Source: Bacteroidota bacterium (GTDB lineage Bacteria; Bacteroidota; Bacteroidia; Bacteroidales; Lentimicrobiaceae). From it: DNA of 64,000 nt. Where the stretch lies: contig WSXX01000001.1 in assembly GCA_009773515.1 (NCBI GenBank), positions 1 through 64,000 on the forward strand, written 5' to 3'. Below, in pieces: positions 43,306 through 51,934 of this stretch. Position numbers and translations under genes: made by a program. Numbering within the stretch: position 1 is the stretch's first letter; each line of letters starts with the position of its first letter. The notes beneath the pieces were generated by a model. It did not search any database. It was not told where the DNA came from and saw nothing but the letters and a program-made list of their open reading frames with translations.

Positions 43306-43632
43306 TTACTTTCCTTTTTTACCGGCAATAAGCCCGTACGACATATCAATCCACTGCTTTAGAATAGAATCAGAAATTGATCCGTCAATATCCACTGTAT
43401 TCCAGTGTTTCTTATTCATATGGTATCCAGGCCTGACCGCAGGATGCTGTTCCCGAAGTTCAATTGCTAGTTCAGGATCACATTTCAGGTTAACCGACAA
43501 GGGCCCTTCCAGATCAGTAAGGGCGAACATCTTATTATTTACTTTAAAAACAAGTGTATTCTCGTCAAATGGAAAATGTTCACTCACTCCTGGTAATGAG
43601 AGACAATAATAGCGGAGTTCCTCTATGTTCAT
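43306..43632 (-). CDS. MmcQ/YjbR family DNA-binding-type protein
   Basis: The 108-residue protein has the YjbR fold pattern: LRYYCLSLPGVSEHFPFDEN, LVFKVNNKMFALTDLEG, VNLKCDPELAIELREQHPAV and KKHWNTVDIDGSISDSILKQ. It has the CyaY-like alpha/beta fold once called a double-wing DNA-binding motif. No biochemical role is established. It appears monocistronic with its own TAnnTTTG element. Confidence 0.9.
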   Translation of the reverse strand: MNIEELRYYCLSLPGVSEHFPFDENTLVFKVNNKMFALTDLEGPLSVNLKCDPELAIELREQHPAVRPGYHMNKKHWNTVDIDGSISDSILKQWIDMSYGLIAGKKGK

Positions 43633-43682
43633 AAGCTTTGAAGTGTAAAGTTTGTCTTTCTGCTCAACGGCGGATGCAAGTA

Positions 43683-43690
43683 CAAATATA
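43683..43690 (-). promoter_or_regulatory. -7 promoter element for the YjbR-like gene
   Basis: TATATTTG on the minus strand, 50 bp before the ATG at 43632. Confidence 0.45.
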
Positions 43691-43997
43691 AAAAATAATA
43701 ATCGATGAAAAGATTCGGAATTCCGAGTATTTTAATCTGAATTGAATGGAAAAATTTCCGGGGTTCAGGCTAGTCGGTACCATCAGATTATGGAAACAAA
43801 TAAACTAAATTACCCCTTAGCCCGTGATTAAAATAAAAAGTTATTCACAATTTCGCCATTTCAATCGATTGCGCTACACCAGAAAAATCGCACTTTCAGT
43901 GCATTATTATACTGAATATCTGATTTTTGCATAAATAAATGTCGATTTCATGTCAGTAATTTATACTTAACGTAGGTTTGAATTTTAAATTAAATAT

Positions 43998-44005
43998 TAC
44001 CTTTG
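43998..44005 (+). promoter_or_regulatory. -7 promoter element for the carboxyltransferase operon
   Basis: TACCTTTG matches TAnnTTTG, with TTTG 17 bp upstream (43977-43980). Confidence 0.55.
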
Positions 44006-44071
44006 TATGCTTTGCCGGCAACCGAGGCCGGTATCAGGGATATAAAAGGAACATTATCTAAATCTTCGGAT

Positions 44072-45619
44072 ATGTCATTAACCAAAAAAACATCAGACCT
44101 CAAAAAGAGGATGCGTGATGCGTTGATGGGCGGTGGCCAGGTAGCTATTGACAAGCAAAAAGCCACGGGAAAAATGACCGCCCGTGAGCGAATCATAGCA
44201 CTGGTTGACCCCAAATCGTTTCACGAGTACGACCTGTTTGTAGAACATGCGGGTAAAGACTTCAACATGGGCGACAAGTATTTGCCCGGCGATGGAGTTA
44301 TTACCGGAACTGGTACCATAAATGGGTACCCGGTATGTATCTACGCCCAGGACTTTACTGTGGCCGGTGGCTCGCTTGGCTGGATGCACGCCAAAAAGAT
44401 CACCAAAATTATGGATCACGCCATGAAGCTGAAAGTTCCTATTATTGGAATCAACGATTCCGGCGGAGCCCGAATTCAAGAGGGGGTAAATTCACTTGCC
44501 GGGTATGGCGAGATTTTCTACCGCAACACTCAGGCATCGGGCGTTATTCCTCAAATCAGTGTAATCCTTGGCCCTTGCGCCGGAGGTGCTGTTTATTCCC
44601 CTGCTCTTACCGACTTCGTTTTTGTTGTTGATAAGATCTCGAAAATGTTTATTACCGGTCCCGAAGTTATTAAAACAGTATTGGGCGAGGAAATTTCGAT
44701 GGAAGAACTGGGCGGAGCCCGTGTTCAGAGCGAGATTACCGGAAATGCACATTTTTTTGCACTAAGTGAGCAGGAATGTTTCGAGCAGATCAAAACTTTA
44801 TGTAGTTTCATTCCCTGGAACAACATAAAAAAAGCCGAAGCTTTTCCCAAAAAACCACCCCGCACCCGAACTTACAACATCGACACCATCTTTCCATCCA
44901 ATCCACGGCAGCCTTATGACGTAAAGGATATTATAAGATCAATTGTTGATGACTCGGAGTTTTTTGAAGTGCAGGCCATGTTTGCTGCAAATATTGTAAT
45001 CGGATTTGCCCGCTTAAACGGAAACAGCGTTGGATTTGTAGCTAACCAACCTTTGGTACTTGCAGGAGTTCTCGACGTTGACTCTTCAGATAAAGCAGCC
45101 CGTTTTATCCGCTATTGCGATGCATTTAATGTTCCTCTGGTTACTTTGGTTGACCTGCCGGGTTATCTTCCGGGTGTTGATCAGGAACATGCAGGGGTTA
45201 TCAGACACGGTGCTAAAGTTCTGTATGCTTACTCGGAAGCTACAGTTCCAAAAATGACCGTTATTCTGCGCAAAGCCTATGGAGGAGGTTACATCGCCAT
45301 GTGCTCAAGTCATCTAAGAGCTGATTTTGTTTTTGCCTGGCCAACTGCTGAAATTGCTGTTATGGGCCCCGAAGGAGCTGCCAATATTATCTTCAGGAAT
45401 GAAATTAAAAATGCTGAAAATCCTGAAGAAATGCGCAAACTCAAAATCAAAGAGTACAAGGAGAAATTTGCTAATCCATACGTAGCAGCAGCTTATGGCT
45501 ACGTTGATGCAGTTATTGAACCTGCCGAAACACGCAGTATGCTCATTCATGCATTGGAAATATCTGCAGAAAAAGTTGAAATCCCCCCGATTAAAAAACA
45601 TGGAATTCCACCGTTTTAA
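44072..45619 (+). CDS. Acyl-CoA carboxylase carboxyltransferase subunit (PccB/MmdA type)
   Basis: This 515-residue protein carries the two crotonase-like halves of biotin-dependent carboxyltransferases: TARERIIALVD at the start, GGSLGWMHAKKI, NDSGGARIQEG, ILGPCAGGAVYSPALTDF, and the second half with VDLPGYLPGVDQEHAG and RKAYGGGYIAM. It moves CO2 between carboxybiotin and an acyl-CoA, most likely propionyl/methylmalonyl-CoA. It fits either propionyl-CoA carboxylase beta or methylmalonyl-CoA decarboxylase alpha. The biotin carrier gene follows after 9 bp. The ATG at 44072 is used; the frame opening at 44003 lies in the promoter. Confidence 0.9.
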   Translation: MSLTKKTSDLKKRMRDALMGGGQVAIDKQKATGKMTARERIIALVDPKSFHEYDLFVEHAGKDFNMGDKYLPGDGVITGTGTINGYPVCIYAQDFTVAGGSLGWMHAKKITKIMDHAMKLKVPIIGINDSGGARIQEGVNSLAGYGEIFYRNTQASGVIPQISVILGPCAGGAVYSPALTDFVFVVDKISKMFITGPEVIKTVLGEEISMEELGGARVQSEITGNAHFFALSEQECFEQIKTLCSFIPWNNIKKAEAFPKKPPRTRTYNIDTIFPSNPRQPYDVKDIIRSIVDDSEFFEVQAMFAANIVIGFARLNGNSVGFVANQPLVLAGVLDVDSSDKAARFIRYCDAFNVPLVTLVDLPGYLPGVDQEHAGVIRHGAKVLYAYSEATVPKMTVILRKAYGGGYIAMCSSHLRADFVFAWPTAEIAVMGPEGAANIIFRNEIKNAENPEEMRKLKIKEYKEKFANPYVAAAYGYVDAVIEPAETRSMLIHALEISAEKVEIPPIKKHGIPPF

Positions 45620-45628
45620 TTCATCGAT

Positions 45629-45955
45629 ATGGAAGAAAACAAAGAAACGCCCGTATTTAAAACAATTATTATCGACAACATCAAATACAAGACTACGCTC
45701 ACCAAAAAATTTATGGCGCGTAAGTCTTATGAGCCAATAGATTTTAACAAGGTTTACTCTTTCATCCCGGGTACTGTTCGTAAAGTATTCGTAAAAGAAG
45801 GAGCCAAAGTTAAACAAGGAGCGCAGTTACTTGAACTGGAAGCCATGAAAATGGTAAACAATATTACTGCTCCTGTCGATGGTATCGTAACAAAAATCAA
45901 TGTAAAATCAGGTGATCTTGTTTCTAAAAGCGTTTTGCTTGTAGAAATGAACTGA
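45629..45955 (+). CDS. Biotin carboxyl carrier protein
   Basis: The 108-residue protein has a charged N-terminal region and a C-terminal biotinyl domain (about 38-108) with the canonical EAMKM, where Lys74 is biotinylated by BirA. The second half IKVSGDLV-type repeat (NVKSGDLVSKSVLLVEM) completes the flattened barrel. It serves the carboxyltransferase encoded immediately upstream. No biotin carboxylase, OadG or OadB gene follows, so the remaining subunits must be elsewhere. Confidence 0.93.
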   Translation: MEENKETPVFKTIIIDNIKYKTTLTKKFMARKSYEPIDFNKVYSFIPGTVRKVFVKEGAKVKQGAQLLELEAMKMVNNITAPVDGIVTKINVKSGDLVSKSVLLVEMN

Positions 45956-45973
45956 TTCCATTATTATTTAAGG

Positions 45974-46004
45974 AAAGCGGGGCAGTACTGCTCCGCTTTT
46001 TTTA
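45974..46004 (+). terminator. Terminator of the carboxyltransferase operon
   Basis: AAGCGGGGCAG, loop TA, CTGCTCCGCTT and a T run, 19 bp after the stop. Confidence 0.88.
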
Positions 46005-46063
46005 TTGTCAGATGTTTGCAGACACTACTAATGGAAAGGGCTTTTCTAAAGCTTAATATTTTC

Positions 46064-46095
46064 TTGTACCGCTATTGGTAAAATTATTACATTTG
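46064..46095 (+). promoter_or_regulatory. Promoter for the PIF1-like helicase gene
   Basis: TTG at 46064-46066 and TACATTTG at 46088-46095 are 21 bp apart. The ATG at 46117 lies 21 bp further on. Confidence 0.6.
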
Positions 46096-46116
46096 ACCAA
46101 TATATCTGATTTTATT

Positions 46117-48666
46117 ATGACAATACAACCAAACCATACAATAACAGAAGATGCGATGGATTTTAGCGGTAATGATATGCTCAAACTTGCTGCGGATTAC
46201 GTTCGTTTTACAAATACCCATATTTTCCTGACCGGGAAAGCCGGCACGGGAAAAACAACTTTTCTGCGAAAAATCAGATCGATGACCCATAAGCGCATGA
46301 TTGTGGTTGCGCCAACGGGTGTCGCCGCAATTAATGCAGGTGGAGTTACAATTCATTCCTTTTTTCAGCTGCCGTTTGGCCCTCAGATTCCCGAAACGGC
46401 ATCAACAGTTACTGACTTCAGCACAGAAGACGCAAAATCAGTTGCTGCGCGCTTGCAAAAAATCAACCGGACAAAGATCAACATCATCAAAAGTCTTGAT
46501 CTGCTGGTTATCGACGAGATAAGTATGGTAAGAGCCGATCTGCTCGATGCCATCGATTCAGTACTTCGTCGCTATCGCAACAGGCATCTGCCTTTTGGTG
46601 GTGTGCAATTGCTAATGATCGGCGATCTTCAGCAACTTGCTCCGATTGCAAAGGAAGAAGAATGGCAATTGCTCAGAAATTATTACGAAACGGTATATTT
46701 TTTCAGCAGCCGTGCTTTGCAGCAATGCAAATATGTCAGCATTGAGCTAAAGCATGTATATCGTCAGGCTGATAAATATTTTATTGATCTGCTGAATAAA
46801 GTTCGCGACAATCAACTCGATAATGAATCAATTGAGTTGTTGAATAAACGGTATATCCGAAATTTTGAAATTCCCGAAAACGAAGGATATATTACCCTCA
46901 CCACACACAATTATCAGTCACAACAGATAAATCAGCAAAAGCTGGCCGGGCTCAAAGGAAAACTTCTAAAATTTCAGGCTGAAACAGAAGGCGATTTCCC
47001 CGAGTACGCCTACCCTACCGACCTTAGTCTGGAACTAAAAACCGGAGCTCAGGTAATGTTTGTTAAGAATGACCCGGATGCCGGCAAACGGTTTTTTAAT
47101 GGAAAAATTGGAAAGCTTATCAGAATTGATGATGATACACTTATTGTAAAATGTCCGGATGATGACGGTGAGATTGAAGTGGAGCCACTCGCCTGGCATA
47201 ATTGCCGGTATTCAATAAATGAAGAAACCAAGGAAATTAAAGAAACCATTGTGGGTACTTTTACTCAATACCCACTCAAACTTGCCTGGGCCATAACCAT
47301 ACATAAGAGCCAGGGGCTAACTTTCGAGAAAGCTGTGATTGATGCAAACTCTGCATTCGCTCACGGGCAGGTTTATGTGGCTTTAAGCAGGTGCAAAACG
47401 CTCGAAGGATTGGTTCTCAGCTCACCCATAAGCCGAACTGCTGTAAAAACAGATTTCGCGATTGGCGGATTTGTCAGCCGTATCGAAGAAAATCAGCCTG
47501 ATGAAAATTCACTGAATCTGGCTAAAATTCAGTTTCAGCAATCGCTTGTCAGCGAAATGTTCAATTTCGAAGCTTTGCATCGACTTCTGAGCCGGATCGA
47601 CCGACTGATCAGTGAAAACTCAGGCTCATTGGACCAGCCTTTTATTGATTCAATAAATAATAAAAGCTCATTGCTGGTCAGCGAAATTGTTGCAGTGGCT
47701 CAGAAATTTCAACATCAGCTTATACAGCTATTTAACAATCATGAAGATGTTGAAGCCAATCAGGCTTTGCAGGAACGCATCAGCAAAGCATGTGCGTATT
47801 TTTATCCGCGATTGAAAGAGATCTTTTTCAAACAAAAACCGGAACCAGAAACCGATAACCGGGCTTTGCGGAAGCAGATAAATGAAACCATTGACCGCCT
47901 GAGTCAGGAAGCCTGGGTGAGATTATCGTGTCTTAATGCCTGCAAAGAAGGTTTTCGCACCATTGAATATCTGAAAGTCAGGGCAATTTCTTCCATCTTT
48001 GAACCGGCCTTTGAATCCAGATCTTTGACAGTTCCTACCTATCGTGGTGATCCGGAAAAGAAGCTGTATGATGTAATTAAAAACTGGCGCGATCAGATGG
48101 CTGATGAAATGGGCGTTCCGTCCTATCATGTTTTGCCTGTGAAAACCATCAAAGCTTTAACCTCTGACTTGCCTCACAATATGGCTGATTTGAAAAAAAT
48201 CGCTGGAATTGGCAAGGTGAAAGCTGCAGCTTTTGGAAATGAGATTTTAAATATTATTGCTGAACATACTGGCCGGAAGCTTGATCTGACAACTCCTGAA
48301 GAAGATAACGAGCCAGAAAAAACATCCACTAAAACAGCAAAACCGATCAAAGGGCAAAGCTTCGGATTAACGCTGAAAATGTTTCGCGAAGGTATGAGTA
48401 TGTCCCAAATTGCAGAAGCAAGAGGTATGGCCATCAGCACCATTGAAGGACATCTGGCAATATTTGTAAAAAAAGGTGAAATTGACCCAAAAGAACTTGT
48501 TGACCCGCTCAAAATAGAGTTGATTACCAAATATTTCACCAACTCGAAGAATCCAAAACTTGGTGCTGCGAAATCTGAACTTGGAAATCAGATTACATTC
48601 GGCGAGCTAAGAATTGTCCTTAATGCATTAATTTTCAGAGGGTTAATAGAAGAAGGAAAAGATTAG
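46117..48666 (+). CDS. PIF1-like helicase with HRDC and helix-turn-helix domains
   Basis: The 849-residue protein begins with a superfamily 1B helicase core: Walker A GKAGTGKT at 40-47, VIDEISMV (Walker B), GDLQQL, and the last motif WAITIHKSQGLTFEKAV, as in PIF1/RecD2. After a helical middle region it carries an HRDC domain (about 645-725, YDVIKNWRDQMADEMGV, DLKKIAGIGKVKAA) and a C-terminal helix-turn-helix (about 752-830, LKMFREGMSMSQIAEARGMA) of the kind found at RecQ C-termini. It likely unwinds DNA 5' to 3' in repair or replication. The ATG at 46117 agrees with the promoter. Confidence 0.9.
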   Translation: MTIQPNHTITEDAMDFSGNDMLKLAADYVRFTNTHIFLTGKAGTGKTTFLRKIRSMTHKRMIVVAPTGVAAINAGGVTIHSFFQLPFGPQIPETASTVTDFSTEDAKSVAARLQKINRTKINIIKSLDLLVIDEISMVRADLLDAIDSVLRRYRNRHLPFGGVQLLMIGDLQQLAPIAKEEEWQLLRNYYETVYFFSSRALQQCKYVSIELKHVYRQADKYFIDLLNKVRDNQLDNESIELLNKRYIRNFEIPENEGYITLTTHNYQSQQINQQKLAGLKGKLLKFQAETEGDFPEYAYPTDLSLELKTGAQVMFVKNDPDAGKRFFNGKIGKLIRIDDDTLIVKCPDDDGEIEVEPLAWHNCRYSINEETKEIKETIVGTFTQYPLKLAWAITIHKSQGLTFEKAVIDANSAFAHGQVYVALSRCKTLEGLVLSSPISRTAVKTDFAIGGFVSRIEENQPDENSLNLAKIQFQQSLVSEMFNFEALHRLLSRIDRLISENSGSLDQPFIDSINNKSSLLVSEIVAVAQKFQHQLIQLFNNHEDVEANQALQERISKACAYFYPRLKEIFFKQKPEPETDNRALRKQINETIDRLSQEAWVRLSCLNACKEGFRTIEYLKVRAISSIFEPAFESRSLTVPTYRGDPEKKLYDVIKNWRDQMADEMGVPSYHVLPVKTIKALTSDLPHNMADLKKIAGIGKVKAAAFGNEILNIIAEHTGRKLDLTTPEEDNEPEKTSTKTAKPIKGQSFGLTLKMFREGMSMSQIAEARGMAISTIEGHLAIFVKKGEIDPKELVDPLKIELITKYFTNSKNPKLGAAKSELGNQITFGELRIVLNALIFRGLIEEGKD

Positions 48667-48685
48667 AATAGACGCCATAACCCGC

Positions 48686-48710
48686 AAGTCAGGGCTTGAC
48701 TAATTGAAAA
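48686..48710. repeat. Dispersed repeat A, copy 3 (single arm)
   Basis: AAGTCAGGGCTTGACT followed by AATTGAAAA matches the complement of the right arm of copy 1 with one difference. It lies 20 bp after the PIF1-like gene and before the converging engB. No second arm is visible. Confidence 0.7.
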
Positions 48711-48741
48711 CATGCATTTCGCAAAAGCATGGAATATTTAC

Positions 48742-49362
48742 TTATCCTCCCTGTTCGATAAATTCCTGATAAGCAGTATTATTCTCAACGATAAAATCAA
48801 GAATATTGTCTCTGCCCAGGCCGTTCTCGGAAGAACTAAGGAACATGGTTGGCAATTCATCCCAGGTTTCGGAAAGTTTTGCTTTAAATGTCGCAATATT
48901 TGATGCCAAAGCATTTGAAGTGAGTTTATCAGTCTTTGTAAAAATCAGTGCAAAGGGCAACTGAGCTTCACCAAACCAATCGATAAAATCAATATCAGAT
49001 TGTTTAGGCTCAATCCGGGAATCAATAAGTATAAATGTATTCACCAGACTTTCGCGGCGGTTCAGATAAGTACGAATCATACCCTCCCATTTCTCTCTTT
49101 CCTTTTTGGATATTTTGGCATAGCCATATCCCGGAAGATCGACCAGATACCATTCATCATTGACAATGAAATGGTTGATGAGTCTTGTTTTACCCGGTGT
49201 TGAAGAAGTTTTGGCCAGATTTCGCCGGCCTAGCAGCATATTGATCAATGATGATTTGCCAACATTCGATCTGCCGATAAATGCATACTCAGGTTTGTCA
49301 GGGGCCGGACATTTCGACGGATCTGTATTGCTGACCAAAAAATCAGCATTGCGTATTATCAT
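48742..49362 (-). CDS. engB: Ribosome biogenesis GTP-binding protein YsxC/EngB
   Basis: This 206-residue GTPase helps assemble the large ribosomal subunit. The G motifs are clear: G1 GRSNVGKSS, G2/G3 TPGKTRLINHF and DLPGYGYAK, G4 FTKTDK and a G5-like SSSENG. It is the last of three genes in a tight run (glsA-like, glsB-like, engB; 2 bp gap upstream), so its expression is tied to lipid genes. Confidence 0.95.
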   Translation of the reverse strand: MIIRNADFLVSNTDPSKCPAPDKPEYAFIGRSNVGKSSLINMLLGRRNLAKTSSTPGKTRLINHFIVNDEWYLVDLPGYGYAKISKKEREKWEGMIRTYLNRRESLVNTFILIDSRIEPKQSDIDFIDWFGEAQLPFALIFTKTDKLTSNALASNIATFKAKLSETWDELPTMFLSSSENGLGRDNILDFIVENNTAYQEFIEQGG

Positions 49363-49364
49363 GT

Positions 49365-50303
49365 TTACCTTTCGGAAATTGTAAGGTGACGTTCAATCTT
49401 AATCTCGTAAATATCGGCAATGGTTACAATTATACCCGACTCTTCTACTTCGCCAAAATCATCGTTGAGCGATGTGCCGAAAAATTTCATTGTAGAAGAC
49501 AGGTTCATATAAGCATTTACCAATGGTGGAATGTTTTCGCCCAGAGAACGTACCTGCTGAATCAGCAGTTTATAATCTTTCTCGTAAATGCCGTTTGGGA
49601 AAGCCTGTTCAAGCTCACTTTCATCAGTTTTAAGTACAAGCGGAACGATTGGATAAACCAGCTTATCATGATCAGCAAAGTATTTCTTCATAAACCACAG
49701 AATCAGATCACGCGCTCTGGTATTGTAATCGGGGTACATCGTAATTTTTCCAAAGAAATATTTTGCATCGGGATAAATGTGAACCAATGCTCCTAGTCCG
49801 TCCCATATATTATCGAGCGAATACATTCCTTTGCGGATATTGTTTACAGGCTGATAAGCCGGCTGAACAAACGAGCGCCCCAGTTCAATGGTAAAAGGCA
49901 GATATTCGTCAACAAATTTCCCGGAATAGTGAAACAGTTTAAAGGTGGGCGTGTGGTATTCCCCGTCTTCACCTTTCGTAAGGGTTTTACAGTGCAAATA
50001 TCTGTAGCCGCCAATAATTTCTCTGTCAGTTGGATTCCAGACAATCAGTTGTTCAAAAGGATTATCGCAGGTATCGTAGTAATCAAGATCCAGAGAAAGC
50101 CCAGTTCCGCCACCGGCATCGCGAAAGGTAATTTCGCGCAATCGCCCGATTTCGCGCACAACATTGGGTGCGTTATGGTGATTGAGAATATATATCAGGT
50201 TATTACCGGCATTGGTTTTCCGGATTAATTTATCGCTGGTAAGTTCTGACTCAATTACCTCCCTGTCAATCGGAGGAATGATTTGTTCCATTTTCTGGCT
50301 CAT
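49365..50303 (-). CDS. glsB: GNAT-type acyltransferase, likely glycine lipid N-acyltransferase
   Basis: This 312-residue protein belongs to the OlsB-like/hemolysin-like GNAT group: REIGRLREITFRDAGGGTG, ELGRSFVQPAYQP, MYSLDNIWDGLGALVHIYPD and YFFGKITMYPDYNTRARD (each read separately). In Bacteroides thetaiotaomicron the matching pair GlsB-GlsA makes glycine lipids, GlsB adding a 3-hydroxy acyl chain to the glycine amino group. The adjacent acyltransferase gene supports the same assignment. Ornithine lipid as product is the main alternative. Confidence 0.75.
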   Translation of the reverse strand: MSQKMEQIIPPIDREVIESELTSDKLIRKTNAGNNLIYILNHHNAPNVVREIGRLREITFRDAGGGTGLSLDLDYYDTCDNPFEQLIVWNPTDREIIGGYRYLHCKTLTKGEDGEYHTPTFKLFHYSGKFVDEYLPFTIELGRSFVQPAYQPVNNIRKGMYSLDNIWDGLGALVHIYPDAKYFFGKITMYPDYNTRARDLILWFMKKYFADHDKLVYPIVPLVLKTDESELEQAFPNGIYEKDYKLLIQQVRSLGENIPPLVNAYMNLSSTMKFFGTSLNDDFGEVEESGIIVTIADIYEIKIERHLTISER

Positions 50304-50309
50304 AGATTT

Positions 50310-51176
50310 TTAGTCTGCTTTAAAAATTAAATCCGGATCCTTTTCCAGTTTGTAAACGTGCGATCTTAAAAGTTCAGCCCATTTCTGGTCGTTGTGTTGT
50401 TTATTGAAAGTACTTAATTGCACTGGTTTCCCAAAAGTTATTATGATGTCTTTGCTTTTTTGCTTAAACATTTCATCCACAAGAAAGAGCATTTCAATGT
50501 TAGCTTTTAGTCCTAACCATTTACGAAGGTTTGCTAAGTTATAAAAGAAACCTGAATTACGCCCGCTGATATGAACAGGAAGTATATCGCGGTCATACTT
50601 TCTGGCTTTGCTCAAAAAAGTTTTTTTCCATTCCAGATCAAGAATTTCACCACCTGTTTTGCGTGAACATAAACCTGCCGGAAAATAAACTATTGTTTTG
50701 CCAGAGGCAAATGTTTCGTTAAAAACAGCAATGTTTGCAGCGTTGGAACCATGTTTATTCACCGGAATAAACATTGATCTGAGATTCGGCAAGTGCATCA
50801 GAAAATCATTGGCAGGAGAAACAATATCGGGCCTCCTTTTGCCAACAGCATGCATAAGCGCAATTCCATCGAGACCTCCCAAAGGATGATTTGCAACCAC
50901 AACAAACCGCTCCGATTTCAGCAGATTTTCGTCACCTTTTACGGTTATTTTAACACCAAAATCTTTCAGAATTGCTTCAAGAAACTCCAGTCCAAACTTA
51001 TCTTTATGCTTATTCAGTGCATTGTTCAGCTCATCCTGATGCACAATTTTTTTTAGAAATCTTACCACAAAACCAGGAAGATTCCTACGTAAACGCGGAC
51101 TTTTGCCTTCTATAACTTTGTCAAGATCAATGAATCTGATGAATTCCCCCTGAGGGACGGTCTCCTTAACTTCCAT
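50310..51176 (-). CDS. glsA: PlsC-type acyltransferase, likely glycine lipid O-acyltransferase
   Basis: The 288-residue protein has the 1-acylglycerol-3-phosphate acyltransferase fold: catalytic NHPLGGLDGIAL (HxxxxD variant, NHPLGGLD), FIPVNKHGS and FPAGLCSRK in place of the usual FPEG block, and an amphipathic C-terminal part. It probably O-acylates the hydroxyl of the lyso-glycine lipid made by GlsB. It heads the operon and has a TAnnTTTG element 36 bp upstream. Confidence 0.75.
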   Translation of the reverse strand: MEVKETVPQGEFIRFIDLDKVIEGKSPRLRRNLPGFVVRFLKKIVHQDELNNALNKHKDKFGLEFLEAILKDFGVKITVKGDENLLKSERFVVVANHPLGGLDGIALMHAVGKRRPDIVSPANDFLMHLPNLRSMFIPVNKHGSNAANIAVFNETFASGKTIVYFPAGLCSRKTGGEILDLEWKKTFLSKARKYDRDILPVHISGRNSGFFYNLANLRKWLGLKANIEMLFLVDEMFKQKSKDIIITFGKPVQLSTFNKQHNDQKWAELLRSHVYKLEKDPDLIFKAD

Positions 51177-51211
51177 GTTTCAGGTGTAAAATTGTGTTCC
51201 TGAATTTTTAA

Positions 51212-51219
51212 CAAATTTA
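51212..51219 (-). promoter_or_regulatory. -7 promoter element for glsA-glsB-engB
   Basis: TAAATTTG on the minus strand matches TAnnTTTG, with a predicted leader of about 29 nt. Confidence 0.5.
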
Positions 51220-51396
51220 CAAAATTCGATAATTGATTTACCGGGTACTTTAAAAATGAATAAAAAGTCAGCAATATTCGTCAAACAACATGAAAAAATA
51301 ATTGGCCAAAATAATCATATAGTATTCATTTACAATATGTTAAACCACAATAATTAATACAAAAAACAGTGTTTCTATAAAAAGTTATCAACAGAA

Positions 51397-51439
51397 GTGG
51401 TAAAAAGTGGTAAAAAGTGGTAAAATGACCCTATATTTA
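51397..51439 (+). promoter_or_regulatory. Putative MraZ operator and mraZ promoter
   Basis: Three GTGGT boxes at 51397-51401, 51407-51411 and 51417-51421 repeat every 10 bp with AAAAA spacers, like the G-rich direct repeats bound by MraZ ahead of mraZ in other bacteria. They end 10 bp before TATATTTA (51432-51439), a near-match to TAnnTTTG. Binding would cover the -33 region and repress the whole dcw cluster. Confidence 0.72.
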
Positions 51440-51464
51440 CACCACAAAAATCACCAAACATATT

Positions 51465-51923
51465 ATGACGGAAATAATTGGCGTTCACGACTGCAAGGTT
51501 GATGTCAAGGGCAGATTGATGCTGCCTTCGGCACTCAAGTCGCAGATTGATGCCATAATTTCTGAAGGCTTCATTCTGAAAAGGAGCATTTTTCAACCTT
51601 GCCTTGAATTGTATCCGCGTCAGGTTTGGAACAAAGAGATGAAACGGGTAAACAAGCTGAATCGTTTCATTAAGAAGAACAACGACTTTATCAGAATTTT
51701 TATGGCCGGCGTAAGAGAAGTTGAAACTGACTCTACCGGTCGATTACTTATTCCGAAAGATCTGGCAGTTTTTGCCGGAATATCAAAAGACATCGTACTG
51801 TCATCTTCACTCAGCATTATTGAGATTTGGGATAAAGACAAGTACGAAGCCTCAATACGCGACATAGGCAACTTCTCTGACCTTGCTGAAGAGGTGATGG
51901 GACAAATGAATGATGACGAATAA
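51465..51923 (+). CDS. mraZ: Transcriptional regulator MraZ
   Basis: MraZ is the AbrB-like regulator at the head of the division and cell wall cluster. The 152 residues hold two SpoVT-AbrB domains: CKVDVKGRLMLPSALKSQI and REVETDSTGRLLIPKDLAVF. It binds repeated G-rich boxes in its own promoter, of which three candidates lie 44-68 bp upstream. rsmH follows after 11 bp, as in nearly all bacteria. Confidence 0.95.
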   Translation: MTEIIGVHDCKVDVKGRLMLPSALKSQIDAIISEGFILKRSIFQPCLELYPRQVWNKEMKRVNKLNRFIKKNNDFIRIFMAGVREVETDSTGRLLIPKDLAVFAGISKDIVLSSSLSIIEIWDKDKYEASIRDIGNFSDLAEEVMGQMNDDE

Positions 51924-51934
51924 ATACCAGAAAG

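Larger units (their letters stand above)
43633..44071. other. Intergenic region between divergent genes
   Basis: This 439-bp spacer holds one promoter element per strand (43683-43690 and 43998-44005) and a perfect 12-bp palindrome TCGGAATTCCGA at 43715-43726. The predicted carboxyltransferase leader is about 60 nt. No RNA gene was found. Confidence 0.5.

Noticed and set aside
45314-45817. Antisense frame of 167 codons across the carboxyltransferase and biotin carrier genes
   Set aside because: It lies opposite two well-supported genes, is rich in Phe and Asn as antisense frames of such genes are, and has no known domain or promoter element.
51397-51426. CRISPR-like or simple tandem repeat
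   Set aside because: The three 10-bp units are too short and too few for CRISPR, and position and box sequence fit an MraZ operator.
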